Numbered from the stretch's first letter, positions 1 through 8,906 are shown. The stretch is DNA of 64,000 nt from Arthrobacter psychrolactophilus (GCF_003219795.1 NZ_QJVC01000004.1:1-64000), one strand, 5' to 3'. Notes: generated from the letters alone by a model not told the origin. Numbers and translations: made by a program.

Positions 1-191
1 TCTTCAACATCGTCTACACCCCGAAGGCTGGCCGTCTCTCCGGTAACGCAGCCGGCTTGGGCGCGTTCAAGACCGCCTTGGTTCTGATGGGCATCATCAA
101 GACCAACGTCATGAGCGCCCCCATGCTCTCCCTGGACGAAGACGAAACCGCAGCCATCAAGGTCATCCTTGAGCGCACGGGCTTGATCTAA
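1..191 (+). CDS. DapA/NanA-family lyase, C-terminal 63 residues
   Basis: The window opens inside this gene; codons in frame from base 3 run to TAA at 189-191. The visible tail begins FNIVYTPKAGRLSG and ends IKVILERTGLI, resembling the C-terminus of class I aldolases of the dihydrodipicolinate synthase/N-acetylneuraminate lyase family. The catalytic Lys and Tyr lie outside the window. The next two genes are a ROK sugar kinase and NanE, which makes N-acetylneuraminate lyase (sialic acid to N-acetylmannosamine plus pyruvate) more likely than lysine biosynthesis. Family is fairly sure; substrate is inferred from the neighbours only. Confidence 0.75.
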   Translation, partial: FNIVYTPKAGRLSGNAAGLGAFKTALVLMGIIKTNVMSAPMLSLDEDETAAIKVILERTGLI

Positions 192-200
192 TCTTCACCC

Positions 201-276
201 GCTCCCCAACCTTGTTCCAGGCCGTGGCCCCTCGCGGGCTGGGCCTTAGGAACCCGGTTGGGGAGCATTCTTTTTT
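201..276 (+). terminator. Hairpin between lyase and ROK kinase genes
   Basis: Perfect 11-bp arms GCTCCCCAACC (201-211) and GGTTGGGGAGC (256-266) enclose a GC-rich loop and are followed by ATTCTTTTTT. This is an intrinsic terminator or attenuator. Its place inside what looks like one operon suggests partial termination that lowers expression of the downstream kinase and epimerase. Confidence 0.7.
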
Positions 277-305
277 AATCCTCTGGAACTTTGAAGGACT
301 CTTTC

Positions 306-1238
306 ATGCGGTATGTAGTTGGAATTGATCTGGGTGGAACCAAAACGGCGGCCGGAGTGGTGGCCGAAGACGGTTCGGTGCTGATCACGGACCAGATTCC
401 CACCCTGAACAGGGATGGTGGCGAGGCCATTCTCGATGCCATCGCCCTGATGGTTTCCGGACTTCTTGAGCGCGCCACCGCCATGGGCGCCACGGTGGAC
501 GCCATTGGTGTGGGCTCCGCAGGCGTCATCAACGCCAGCGAAGGCACCGTCATTTCCTCGACCGACGCCATCCTTGGCTGGACCGGGACGGCGATCACGG
601 CGGGCCTGACGCAGCGGCTGGGACTCCCGGCCGCCGTCGTCAATGACGTCCACGCCCACGCCCTCGGCGAGGCCTGGCACGGAGCAGGCGCCGGCGCACC
701 GACCGCCCTGATGGTTGCCTTTGGCACCGGCGTGGGCGGCAGCTTTGTTGTTGACGGCAAGCCGCTGCTGGGCCACCACTTCGTGGGCGGACACGTTGGC
801 CACTTTGCCTCACCGCTTGCCGTCCACAACGGCGCCCCTTTGCCCTGCTCCTGCGGGCATTCTGGCCATGTGGAGGCCATCTCTTCCGGCCCGGCCATTC
901 ACGCCGCCTACCTGCGCGAGGGTGGCGACGCCTCCTTGATCGACACGCGGGCCGTGTTCGACTCGGCCAAGGCTGGCGACGAGCTGGCGCTGCGCGTGAT
1001 TGCCACGGCTGCCACAGCGGCGGGCCAGGCAGTGGGAGGATTGATTAATATCCTTGATCCAGCAGTGGTTGTCGTCTCGGGCGGTTTAGCCGATGCGGGA
1101 AACCTTTGGTGGGACCAGATGGAAGCCGCAGCACGGGCGGAACTGCTCGCTCCTCTGGCCTCTGTGGCTATCGTCAGGGCGGCGTTGGGTAACACCGCCG
1201 CCATTGTCGGAGCAGCTTCATTGATGTTTGCGAAATAA
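306..1238 (+). CDS. nanK: ROK-family sugar kinase, probable N-acetylmannosamine kinase
   Basis: A 310-aa ROK kinase predicted to phosphorylate an amino sugar in the cytosol. The N-terminal phosphate-binding motif DLGGTK is at about residues 8-13, AFGTGVGG near 143, and the ROK zinc-type motif CSCGHSGHVE near 181-190; the third Cys of the classical CxCGxxGCxE motif is His here. I chose ATG 306 because AAGGA lies 7 nt upstream; an in-frame TTG at 291 has no ribosome site. It sits between a DapA/NanA-family lyase and nanE, so N-acetylmannosamine is the likely substrate (inference). Glucokinase or N-acetylglucosamine kinase activity is the alternative. Confidence 0.8.
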   Translation: MRYVVGIDLGGTKTAAGVVAEDGSVLITDQIPTLNRDGGEAILDAIALMVSGLLERATAMGATVDAIGVGSAGVINASEGTVISSTDAILGWTGTAITAGLTQRLGLPAAVVNDVHAHALGEAWHGAGAGAPTALMVAFGTGVGGSFVVDGKPLLGHHFVGGHVGHFASPLAVHNGAPLPCSCGHSGHVEAISSGPAIHAAYLREGGDASLIDTRAVFDSAKAGDELALRVIATAATAAGQAVGGLINILDPAVVVVSGGLADAGNLWWDQMEAAARAELLAPLASVAIVRAALGNTAAIVGAASLMFAK

Positions 1239-1266
1239 TTAGTTCTATTTTTTACTAGGAGTTACA

Positions 1267-1953
1267 GTGACGCTGAAATTGACCAACCTTGACGCACTTG
1301 CCGGACAGCTTGTTGTGTCTGCTCAGGCCTACCCGGGCGAGCCCATGCGCGATCCCCGCACCATGGCACAGATCGCGGCAGCCGCCGTCATCGGTGGCGC
1401 CGCAGCGATCCGTGTTCAGGGCATCGCCGACATCCAGTTTGCACGTGCCGCAGTGGAAGTTCCCGTCATCGGCCTCTGGAAGGACGGGCACGACGGCGTC
1501 TTCATCACCCCGACGCTGCGCCACGCCTTGTCCTGTGCCAGCGCCGGTGCGCACATCGTCGCGATCGACGGCACCCGCCGCCCCCGTCCGGACGGCCTGA
1601 CCCTGGCCGAAACCATCGAGGGCATCCACGCCAACTCCAACTCCCTGGTCATGGCTGACTGTGGTTCCTTTGACGACGCCGTTGCTGCCGCCGAGGCCGG
1701 CGCCGACCTGATCGGCACCACCTTGGCCGGTTACTCGGGCGAACGTCCCAAGACCGACGGCCCGGATCTGGAACTCCTTGCCGAGATCGCCGCCGCTAAC
1801 CTGGGCAAGCCGCTCATCGCTGAAGGCCGTATCCACTCCCCCGCCCAGGCGCGCGCGGCCCTGGACGCCGGCGCGTTTGCCGTGGTTGTTGGCACCGCCA
1901 TCACCCACCCCTCAACCATCACCGGCTGGTTCAAGGACGCACTGACCGCCTAA
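1267..1953 (+). CDS. nanE: N-acylglucosamine-6-phosphate 2-epimerase NanE
   Basis: A 228-aa TIM-barrel protein. NanE converts N-acetylmannosamine-6-phosphate to N-acetylglucosamine-6-phosphate in sialic acid catabolism. Family marks include GAAAIRVQG (about 44-52), PVIGLWKDGHDG with the catalytic Lys near 72, ADCGSFDD near 122, GTTLAGYS and the C-terminal phosphate site AFAVVVGTAITHP. Length is typical. The start is GTG at 1267 behind AGGAG. It lies 28 nt after the ROK kinase, completing a lyase-kinase-epimerase set, and a strong terminator follows. Confidence 0.92.
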   Translation: MTLKLTNLDALAGQLVVSAQAYPGEPMRDPRTMAQIAAAAVIGGAAAIRVQGIADIQFARAAVEVPVIGLWKDGHDGVFITPTLRHALSCASAGAHIVAIDGTRRPRPDGLTLAETIEGIHANSNSLVMADCGSFDDAVAAAEAGADLIGTTLAGYSGERPKTDGPDLELLAEIAAANLGKPLIAEGRIHSPAQARAALDAGAFAVVVGTAITHPSTITGWFKDALTA

Positions 1954-1982
1954 TCACGCGGTCTGCCAGCGACACACAGACC

Positions 1983-2046
1983 AAGAGCGGGCAGTCACGG
2001 GTAATGTTTTAGCGAACATCACCTGCGACTGTCCGCTCTTTGTCAT
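1983..2046 (+). terminator. Terminator after nanE
   Basis: Arms 1983-1996 and 2027-2040 pair over 14 bp with one mismatch (AAGAGCGG..CAGTC against GACTG..CCGCTCTT), followed by TTTGTCATTTTC. It closes the amino-sugar operon. Confidence 0.75.
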
Positions 2047-2084
2047 TTTCGGTTCGCGGGAATGAGTCGCATCATATTTCTTGG

Positions 2085-2098
2085 ACTGACCGGTCAGT
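2085..2098. promoter_or_regulatory. TetR-type operator palindrome before the ABC/YhgE pair
   Basis: ACTGACCGGTCAGT is a perfect 14-bp palindrome, 46 bp before the ATPase gene start and just upstream of the -10-like TATAGC at 2113. ACTGACCGGTCAGT-like sites are typical of TetR regulators of multidrug-type exporters. No TetR gene is present nearby, so the regulator would act from elsewhere. Confidence 0.7.
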
Positions 2099-2144
2099 TC
2101 TGATATTTTTGGTATAGCCACTCACCTCTAAAGGAACGCTGTCA

Positions 2145-3041
2145 ATGCTCACCACTCATCAGCTCCACATCAATGGCCGGCACCACAATCTGCTGCCCGC
2201 CACGACGATTGCGGCTAACCGTTCTGAGGTGCTCCTGATTCAGGCCGACGGGCAGGAACGACGCACCGCCCTGGCCTTGGCGCTGACCGGACGCATGAAG
2301 CCAACTTCCGGCACGGTTTCGATCGGTCACGACGCGTCCTTGGGCTCCCTGCGCCGCCGCAGCGCGATCATCGATGCCCCCGACGTCAATGCCCCCGAGA
2401 ATCACCTCACCGTGCGGTCCCTAGCCGCCGAGGACCTCGCGCTGGTCCCCTTCAAGTTCCGCGATCGCACCCGCCCCACGGCCTGGCTGGTCAAGAACGG
2501 CTTCCGCGACATTCTCGAGCAGTGGATCGAGGAACTGGCCCCGGACCGGCTCCTGAAACTCCAGCTGGAGCTGGCCTTGGCCAATCGAGACGTGGATCTT
2601 GTGGTGGTTGACTCCCCCGATCGTCACACGGCCGACACCGGCGCCTGGCTGCCCCTCCTGGAAGAGCTCGCGGCCGGCACCATGGGCCGCGGCCCTGACG
2701 CCAACGCCGAGACTCCCCTGCGACCCCTCGTGGTGGTGGGCATTGTGGGCCACCTCCCCGACGAGTGGGATGGTGCCGCCGCCGTGGCCGGCAATGATCT
2801 TTTGCTTCAGGACCCGGACGACGTCGTCCCTCCCGTCGAGACCCCCTCGGCCGCTAGCACTGTAGTTGAGTCCGCGGACGACACCCCGGCGATACTCCCC
2901 GAGGACGATGATCTTGTTCAGGACATTCTCGAGACCACGCCAGCCCCGGATCCCGATCCCGATCCCGCAAGCCAAGTCCTTGCAACGAGCGACACCAGCG
3001 CCCCTGAGGCAGCCACTGAACCGGAAGAGGAAATCCGATGA
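2145..3041 (+). CDS. Degenerate ABC-type ATPase partner of YhgE/Pip protein
   Basis: A 298-aa protein with the outline of an ABC ATP-binding domain in the first ~190 residues and an acidic, Pro/Ala-rich tail (about 220-298). At the Walker A position the sequence reads ADGQERRTALALAL, lacking GxxGxGKS, and no LSGGQ signature is visible; a Walker B-like VDLVVVDSPDR is at about 151-161. It may bind nucleotide poorly or only have a structural role. It starts with ATG behind AAGGAACG and overlaps the next gene by ATGA, so it is translationally coupled to the YhgE/Pip membrane protein. Annotation rests on context as much as sequence. Confidence 0.65.
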   Translation: MLTTHQLHINGRHHNLLPATTIAANRSEVLLIQADGQERRTALALALTGRMKPTSGTVSIGHDASLGSLRRRSAIIDAPDVNAPENHLTVRSLAAEDLALVPFKFRDRTRPTAWLVKNGFRDILEQWIEELAPDRLLKLQLELALANRDVDLVVVDSPDRHTADTGAWLPLLEELAAGTMGRGPDANAETPLRPLVVVGIVGHLPDEWDGAAAVAGNDLLLQDPDDVVPPVETPSAASTVVESADDTPAILPEDDDLVQDILETTPAPDPDPDPASQVLATSDTSAPEAATEPEEEIR

Positions 3042-5080
3042 CCGTCTTCCGATTAGCCCTGTCTGAACTCAAGCGCATGACCGGCGGCATTCTGCCCAAG
3101 CTCACCATCGTGGCCATGGTCATGGTTCCGCTGCTCTATGGCGCCGTGTATCTCTACGCCAACTGGGATCCGTATGGCAACCTCGATCAGCTGCAGGCCG
3201 CCGTCGTGGTTCAAGACCAGGGCGCCGTGACCAAGGATGGCAAGAAGCTGCAGGTGGGCGAGGATGTGGCCCAAACCCTCATTGACGGCCATAAATTTGA
3301 TTGGCAGCGCGTTGACACCCCGGAGGAAGCCAGCGACGGTGTGCGCAGTGGCGAATTCGCCTTCGCCCTGACCATCCCGGCAGACTTCTCGGCGAACCTT
3401 GCCTCACCGGAGAACTTTGATGCCGCCACGCAGGCCATGATGAGCGTGACGACCAGCGACGCGAACAACTATCTCCTGACCTCCATCGTGGATAAGGTGG
3501 CGACGCAGGTCCACGAATCGGTGTCGCAGCAGGTGGGCGAGCAAACCGCTAATTCCTTGCTGACGGGCTATGGCACCATCCATGCCCAACTCGTGAAGGC
3601 AGCCGACGGCGCCCAGCAACTTGCCGATGGCGCCGGAACCCTCAATGACGGGGTGGGGACGCTCCAGAACGGCACGGGCGAGCTGCTGACTGGAACGAAT
3701 AGCCTGGTCTCCGGGCAAACCGAGCTACTCACCGGCACGCGTTCCCTGCAGTCCGGCGCCGCCTCCCTTGACAAGGGTCTGGGCCAGCTGGAAAGCCAGA
3801 CAACCACCCTGCCGGACAGCACCCAGCAGCTCTCCGATGGGGCCGCGGCCGTCGCGGCGGGCACGGCAACCTTGAATAGCCAGGTGCAGGAGGCCATCAA
3901 GTCGGCCGAGAACCTCGACACGGCCGTGACCACCCGGATCTCTGACAAGCTTGGCGCCCTTGCGGCCGACGGCACCATCACGCCCGAGCAGGCCAAGGCC
4001 ATCGGGGCCTCGCTGGCGGCCGATGCAGCGAACTCGAGCCCGCAAATTACGGATCTCAAGAGCAAGCTTGCGGCCGACGCCGCTGATGTGCAAAAACTGG
4101 CTGACGGTGCGGCCGCGGTCGCTTCCGGAGCCAAGACGTTGGCAAGCTCGACGCCGGCCCTCACCTCCGCCATCATGCAGGCTCACGCTGGGGCCGGGCA
4201 ACTCGCCACAGGTGCCGAAACCCTGGCCGAGGGCCAGAGTTCCGCCCTGGACGGCGCCAATCAGCTGGCCGCCGGTGCGGGGCAGCTGGATTCGGGTGCA
4301 GCCGATTTGAAGGCCGGTTCCAGCAAGCTGTTCACGGGGGCCACGGAGCTCTCGACGCAGCTGCACAATGGCGCCGGATCGGTTCCGAACCCGAACGATA
4401 AGGACAAGCAAAACGCTGCCGGCGTGATTGCCAACCCCATCCGGGTGGACTCGATTTCCCAGGCCCAGGCCGCGAACTACGGCTCCGGATTGGCGCCATT
4501 CTTCCTAGTGCTGGCATTGTGGATTGGTGCGTTCATGCTGGTTCAGGTCATGCGCCCGCTGACCGTCCGAGCCCTAGCCTCCAACGCCCCGGCGTGGAAG
4601 ATCGCAGTGGGCGGCTGGTTGCCGTTTGCCACTGTGGCGACGGTCCAGGCCGTGGTGCTCTACGCCGTCGTACATTTTGGGCTGGGGCTAGAACCCAGCC
4701 ATCCGTGGCTGACGCTGGGACTGTTGTTACTGGCGTCGATGGCGTTCACGGCGCTAATTCAAGGCATCGTGGCGCTCATGGGGACCCCGGGGAAGTTCGT
4801 GGTGCTGATCCTGCTCGTGCTGCAGCTGGTCTCCTCCGGCGGCACCTTCCCGTGGCAGACCACGCCGGCGCCGCTGCACATCATGCACCAGATTCTGCCC
4901 ATGGGACACGTGGTGGAGGGCATGCGACACCTGGTCTACGGGGCCGATCTTGCGCCACTGGTACCGATCGTGCTGGGGCTGCTGGGCTACCTGCTGCTGG
5001 GCCTGGTCTTCGCCTGGGCCGCCGTGGCCAAGAAGAAGACGTGGACGCTCAAGACGCTTATGCCGGAGATTGAATCCTAG
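3038..5080 (+). CDS. YhgE/Pip-family ABC-2-like membrane protein
   Basis: A 680-aa envelope protein with one N-terminal membrane helix (about 20-42), a long extracytoplasmic region, and about five to six C-terminal helices (about 485-670). The extracellular part (about 180-450) is dominated by QLADGAxxLxxGxxxL-type repeats such as AQQLADGAGTLNDG, predicted to form long coiled helices. This architecture is that of YhgE/Pip proteins (phage infection protein/ESX-type relatives), which resemble ABC-2 permeases. The start ATG overlaps the stop of the degenerate ATPase gene. Likely role is export or envelope transport; substrate unknown. In some Gram-positives Pip serves as a phage receptor. Confidence 0.85.
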   Translation: MTVFRLALSELKRMTGGILPKLTIVAMVMVPLLYGAVYLYANWDPYGNLDQLQAAVVVQDQGAVTKDGKKLQVGEDVAQTLIDGHKFDWQRVDTPEEASDGVRSGEFAFALTIPADFSANLASPENFDAATQAMMSVTTSDANNYLLTSIVDKVATQVHESVSQQVGEQTANSLLTGYGTIHAQLVKAADGAQQLADGAGTLNDGVGTLQNGTGELLTGTNSLVSGQTELLTGTRSLQSGAASLDKGLGQLESQTTTLPDSTQQLSDGAAAVAAGTATLNSQVQEAIKSAENLDTAVTTRISDKLGALAADGTITPEQAKAIGASLAADAANSSPQITDLKSKLAADAADVQKLADGAAAVASGAKTLASSTPALTSAIMQAHAGAGQLATGAETLAEGQSSALDGANQLAAGAGQLDSGAADLKAGSSKLFTGATELSTQLHNGAGSVPNPNDKDKQNAAGVIANPIRVDSISQAQAANYGSGLAPFFLVLALWIGAFMLVQVMRPLTVRALASNAPAWKIAVGGWLPFATVATVQAVVLYAVVHFGLGLEPSHPWLTLGLLLLASMAFTALIQGIVALMGTPGKFVVLILLVLQLVSSGGTFPWQTTPAPLHIMHQILPMGHVVEGMRHLVYGADLAPLVPIVLGLLGYLLLGLVFAWAAVAKKKTWTLKTLMPEIES

Positions 5081-5086
5081 GAGCGT

Positions 5087-5608
5087 CTAGCGGGGCACCA
5101 CGAAGCTGTTGAGCTGGGCATCCTGTCCGTCAAGGGTCGCCCAGTCGCCGCTGTGTTCCAGCACGGCAAAGGCGCTCGTGGGGAAACCGGAGGCCAGCTC
5201 CATATAGGCGTCCTGGTCCGAGTCCCGCGAGGCCAGCCGCAATGCCAACGACTGAATGCCCGGCATATGGCTGATGACCATGAGTGTGTTGACGGTTTCC
5301 GGCACGTGATTGATGACCGAGAGCATCGAGGTGGGCCCGGCCGCGTACAGCCCCGATTCCAGCTTGGGCGTGGGGGCCTTGTCGCCGAGCTGCTGGCACA
5401 CCCAGGTGCATGTCTGGCGGGTGCGTAGCGCCGATGAGCACAGGATAAAGTCCGGCACCACATCGTGCTCGAGCAGCCATTTGCCGGCCAGCGGAGCCTC
5501 GGTGTGACCGCGCTGGGCCAGCGGGCGGTCATGGTCCTCCACGCCCAACGGGAACGCGGCCTTGGCGTGGCGCATCAGAATCAGACGCTTAATGTGGTGT
5601 TCGCTCAT
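5087..5608 (-). CDS. SixA-like histidine phosphatase
   Basis: A 173-aa cytosolic protein of the histidine phosphatase (phosphoglycerate mutase-like) superfamily. The catalytic motif LILMRHAKA is at about 9-17, RTRQT follows near 62, and the second catalytic His lies in ISHMPG near 114. Size and the RHxK form fit the SixA subfamily, which removes phosphate from protein histidines. It is convergent with the YhgE/Pip gene (6-nt gap) and downstream of a winged-helix regulator gene, with a hairpin in between. The protein substrate cannot be told from sequence. Confidence 0.85.
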   Translation of the reverse strand: MSEHHIKRLILMRHAKAAFPLGVEDHDRPLAQRGHTEAPLAGKWLLEHDVVPDFILCSSALRTRQTCTWVCQQLGDKAPTPKLESGLYAAGPTSMLSVINHVPETVNTLMVISHMPGIQSLALRLASRDSDQDAYMELASGFPTSAFAVLEHSGDWATLDGQDAQLNSFVVPR

Positions 5609-5636
5609 TCACTTAGTTTAGTGACAGTTAAAGACG

Positions 5637-5680
5637 GACGACGGCGTTTCCCTCACCGAGGTGCGGGGAACGCCGTCGTC
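5637..5680 (-). terminator. Hairpin between winged-helix regulator and SixA genes
   Basis: GACGACGGCGTTTCCC (5637-5652) pairs with GGGGAACGCCGTCGTC (5665-5680) with one mismatch. It sits 7 nt after the stop of the leftward winged-helix gene. The T-run on the minus strand is short, so termination may be partial. Confidence 0.6.
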
Positions 5681-5687
5681 AGTTTTG

Positions 5688-6524
5688 CTAGATCGAGTAT
5701 TCGGGGGCGGCCCAGACGACCACTTCGGGGTGCTCGTAGAAGCGGTAGCCTTCACCGCGGACCGTGCGGACCGTGTTGGCCAGGCGGCCGAGCTTGGAGC
5801 GCAGGCGACGGATGTGAACGTCGATGGTGCGCTCGTTGGGGACCTCATCGGCGTTGGACCAGAGGCCCTCGAGGAGCTCATCGCGACCCACGGTGCGGGT
5901 GCCGTTCTCCACGAGGTAGTTCAGCAGCTCGAATTCCTTGAACGTGAGGTTCAGGGTGTCGCCATCGAGGTGGACTTCGCGGCGGGCCAGGTCGATCAAG
6001 ACACCCGTGGGGCGCTGATCAACGGCGGTGACGCGCACAGCTTCCTGACGGGGACGGGCGGAAACCGTGGGATCACCGAAGGTGGAGCGGACCACGTCAA
6101 GCGGCGTTCCAACGGCATCCGAGGGTGCGATGGCGACGGCCGCGTAGCTCTGAGCCTGCGGCACGATGTTCTGCGCGTAGGCCCGAATATCCTGAGCGAG
6201 CTTGGCCAGCGAGGTTCCGGCGGCTGCGGCCGTGTCCTCGTCAACGCCAACGTACAAAACAAAGCCGCGGGCAACATTGTCGGGGCTGACGCCGCGCAAC
6301 TTGTCGCCGCCGGCAATCACCGGGGTGGGCGCCGTCATGGGGGTGGCGTCATGGGTGGGAACGGAGCGCAAACGGCTGGCCGCCGTGACCGCTTCGGGGC
6401 GGTAGCTGGCGCCATATCCGGGCGTTTCAAGCTGAGCGGCGCGGGCTGCGGTGCCGGTGTTCCGGGCGACGGCGCGGGCTGCATTACGGACGGAGATGTG
6501 GACGTATCCAGATGCTACTGACAT
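5688..6524 (-). CDS. Winged-helix (OmpR-type) transcriptional regulator
   Basis: A 278-aa protein with a C-terminal OmpR/PhoB-type winged helix (about 190-272; motifs LTFKEFELLNYLVENG, RTIDVHIRRLRSKLG, VRGEGYRF) but no receiver domain. The middle (about 60-150) has an Ala-rich, weakly structured region with VLYVGVDEDTAAAAG. I chose ATG 6524 (MSVASGYVHIS) with a modest AGGTAG upstream; the open frame continues to 6701 but that extension has atypical codon use. It may be an orphan regulator. Its target is not evident, though the downstream SixA-like gene could be co-transcribed through a leaky hairpin. Confidence 0.8.
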   Translation of the reverse strand: MSVASGYVHISVRNAARAVARNTGTAARAAQLETPGYGASYRPEAVTAASRLRSVPTHDATPMTAPTPVIAGGDKLRGVSPDNVARGFVLYVGVDEDTAAAAGTSLAKLAQDIRAYAQNIVPQAQSYAAVAIAPSDAVGTPLDVVRSTFGDPTVSARPRQEAVRVTAVDQRPTGVLIDLARREVHLDGDTLNLTFKEFELLNYLVENGTRTVGRDELLEGLWSNADEVPNERTIDVHIRRLRSKLGRLANTVRTVRGEGYRFYEHPEVVVWAAPEYSI

Positions 6525-7136
6525 TGAACTACCTAGCTGTATGGCCGTACTCAACGGCGCGAATGCTTCCATGAGTCCTGAGGTTCCAGAACTATTTATG
6601 CCTCTTCGCGAGGCGGGCCCATGGGCCAAGACTGGTACTTCCTCACGCCATCTAGTGCGCGAGCTCCAGGGTTGTGCGTTAGGCCTGCATTCGACAACCA
6701 CGTGTATTGCATCGGGTCATGGTGACGTCGACGAGTACTGCGGCTGCAGGATTCACTGAGTGGGTGTTCACACTAGCCAGTGTCCTACGTAACAAAGCGA
6801 ACTTGCAAGTAACATAGCCCCAAAATGTCCACAATGTGGGATCGTGTACTAATTTGTGACCAATGCCACCCTGTCATCTTGCTCTCACTTGATGAGCCAT
6901 TTCATCAATATGTCAAACAAAATGATCTATGTGACGTTATAAGCTGTCATAAATTCTGTGGAATCAGGATTTTGAATGAGTTAGTTCAAAGTCTTGCAAT
7001 GCATGTCTATGATGGGCTCGGCAAGTCGCAGCCCGGTCTCAGCTTTCTTGCAGAATATGCCGGTATAGCAACAGCTGTTTACCTAATGCGCATGACGCGC
7101 CGGGGCCGGCTTACGCTTCCTCGCGCCAAGTGACTC
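6525..7136. other. 612-bp AT-enriched gap without a convincing gene
   Basis: This gap separates the winged-helix regulator and the MFS gene. From about 6780 to 7060 it is clearly AT-richer than its surroundings and has several TGTCA/TGTGAC words (for example 6857, 6872, 6911, 6930). A 102-codon frame at 6825-7133 exists but has no ribosome site and a composition unlike neighbouring genes. It probably holds the regulator's promoter and the MFS 3' end; otherwise I see nothing identifiable. Confidence 0.5.
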
Positions 7137-8399
7137 CTAGTGCAGCTCACGCACCATGAACGAGGGTCGCAAGTTACGCACCTGATCGCGGAGCCGGACG
7201 TGATTGCGGCGATTCATCAAGATCAAGGCCGCGAATCCCGCCACAAGCGCCACCACGGCGCCCAGGCCGAGCGACCAGCGCGCCCCAAACTCTGTGGCAA
7301 TCCAGCCCACCAGCGGCGCCCCGATGGGCGTTCCGCCCTGCAGCACCACCATATAGACGGCGAGCACGCGGCCACGCATGGTGGCGTCGGTGGTCAGCTG
7401 CACTGTGGTGTTGCAGGCGTTCATGAACGTCAAGGCCGCAAGCCCCACTGGAACCAGTGCCACGGCGTACCAAAAGTAGCTCGGCATGATGGCTGCCACG
7501 CCGACGGTGACCCCGAAGGCCAGCGCCCCGCCCACCACATACAGCATCCGGGTCTTCTTGCGGCGAGCCGCGAGGAGTGCGGCGGCCAGGGTGCCGATGG
7601 CCATGACGGAGCCCAGCAATCCGTACTCCCCCGGCCCCAGGTTGAAGACCGTGGTGGCCATGAGGGCGTTGGTAATCTGGAAGTTCATGCCGAAGGTCCC
7701 CACGATAAACACCAGGATCATGATCATGAGCAGATCCGGCCGCTGGCGGATGTACATCAGCCCTTCGCGAATCTGCCCCTTGGCGCGCGGCACCTTGATC
7801 GGCGGGATGAGCTCGTGAACCCGCATCTTCCAGATGGAGAAGATGACGGCCACGAAGCTGGCCGCGTTGATGAGGAACGCCGGGCCCGTGCCCACCATGG
7901 CGATGACCAGGCCGGCAACACCGGGGCCTGCGAGGCGGGCCAGGTTGAAGGAGGCGCTGTTAAGGGCGACGGCGTTGGGGACGTCGGCTTTTCCGACGAC
8001 TTCCGAGACAAAGGCCTGGCGTGACGGCGCATCGAAGGCGCTGGCCACACCCAAAAGGAGTGCCAATACATACACATGCCAGAGTTGTACAGTGTTTGTG
8101 ACGACCAATATTCCTAACAAAAGCGCACAAAAACCCATGGCCGTCTGCGTCAGCAGCAGCAATTTGCGCTTGTTGACCCGGTCTCCCAGGAGTCCCGCAT
8201 AGGGTCCAAGGAAGATGATGGGGAGGAATTGCAGCCCCGTCGTGATCCCGGCGGCCGTGCCTGAATTGTTGGTCAGAATCGTCAACACGAGCCAGTCTTG
8301 GGCCACGCGCTGCATCCAGGTGCCGATGTTAGAAACCAGCGCCCCGGTTACCCAGAGGCGGTAGTTGAAAACTTTGAGAGCACTGAACATCGACGGCAT
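7137..8399 (-). CDS. MFS transporter (MFS_3/EntS-like)
   Basis: A 420-aa polytopic protein with about 12 predicted helices; motif A-like GDRVNKRKLLL sits in the 2-3 loop (about 71-81) and the PSRQAFVSEVVG stretch near 123-134 is typical of EntS/MFS_3-type exporters. Its start ATG follows directly on the TAG of the marR gene, so the two are co-transcribed and coupled. A drug, siderophore or other small-molecule efflux role is the usual one for MarR-linked MFS proteins; the substrate is unknown. Confidence 0.87.
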   Translation of the reverse strand: MPSMFSALKVFNYRLWVTGALVSNIGTWMQRVAQDWLVLTILTNNSGTAAGITTGLQFLPIIFLGPYAGLLGDRVNKRKLLLLTQTAMGFCALLLGILVVTNTVQLWHVYVLALLLGVASAFDAPSRQAFVSEVVGKADVPNAVALNSASFNLARLAGPGVAGLVIAMVGTGPAFLINAASFVAVIFSIWKMRVHELIPPIKVPRAKGQIREGLMYIRQRPDLLMIMILVFIVGTFGMNFQITNALMATTVFNLGPGEYGLLGSVMAIGTLAAALLAARRKKTRMLYVVGGALAFGVTVGVAAIMPSYFWYAVALVPVGLAALTFMNACNTTVQLTTDATMRGRVLAVYMVVLQGGTPIGAPLVGWIATEFGARWSLGLGAVVALVAGFAALILMNRRNHVRLRDQVRNLRPSFMVRELH

Positions 8400-8906
8400 C
8401 TAGGCACTCATCTCCTGCAGGATCAGGGCGGCCTCATGCAGCGTGGCGCGTTCCTGAGGCGTCAGCGTCGCGACCTTTCGGGCCAGCCATTCCGTCCGCT
8501 TCGACCGAGCCCGGAGCAGCGCCGCGGAGCCGGACTCCGTGACGCGCACGCGCACCTGGCGTTTATCGTCGGGGTTTTCTTCGCGGCTCACAAAGGCCGC
8601 CTCGGCCAGCGCATTGACGATCCGGGTCATGGATGGCGCCTGGATCTGTTCTCGCGCGGCAAGCTGCCCGACGGTTTTGGGTCCATCCATCACGGCCGCC
8701 AAAACCGAATACTGGCCGGGGCTAATTTCTCGGGTGGCTGCTTCCGCTCGAAGCCGGCGCGAGGTGCGCATGACGGCCACTCGCAGTTCGGCGGCCAAGG
8801 GGCCAGCGCCGATGGGCCGGGGAGGTTTACGTGGGGCACCCAAGGAGGGGTCCGACGTCGTACTGGCGGTGGGAGCTGTGCTGGAGGGAGGAAAAGTTTC
8901 GTTCAT
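8400..8906 (-). CDS. MarR-family regulator of the adjacent MFS transporter
   Basis: A 168-aa MarR regulator: a flexible Pro/Ser/Thr-rich N-terminus, then winged helix with SPGQYSVLAAVMDGPKTVGQ, SMTRIVNALAEAAFV and the wing EENPDDKRQVRVRVT, and a C-terminal dimerisation helix. The frame opens at 8957, but that ATG lies in the predicted -10 box, so ATG 8906 (MNETFPPSS) is chosen. A symmetric operator overlaps the promoter, suggesting autorepression together with the MFS gene directly downstream. Confidence 0.87.
   Translation of the reverse strand: MNETFPPSSTAPTASTTSDPSLGAPRKPPRPIGAGPLAAELRVAVMRTSRRLRAEAATREISPGQYSVLAAVMDGPKTVGQLAAREQIQAPSMTRIVNALAEAAFVSREENPDDKRQVRVRVTESGSAALLRARSKRTEWLARKVATLTPQERATLHEAALILQEMSA

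Noticed and set aside
6825-7133. A 102-codon plus-strand gene in the AT-rich gap
   Set aside because: No ribosome site, unusual Cys/His/Met-rich composition and no recognisable fold.
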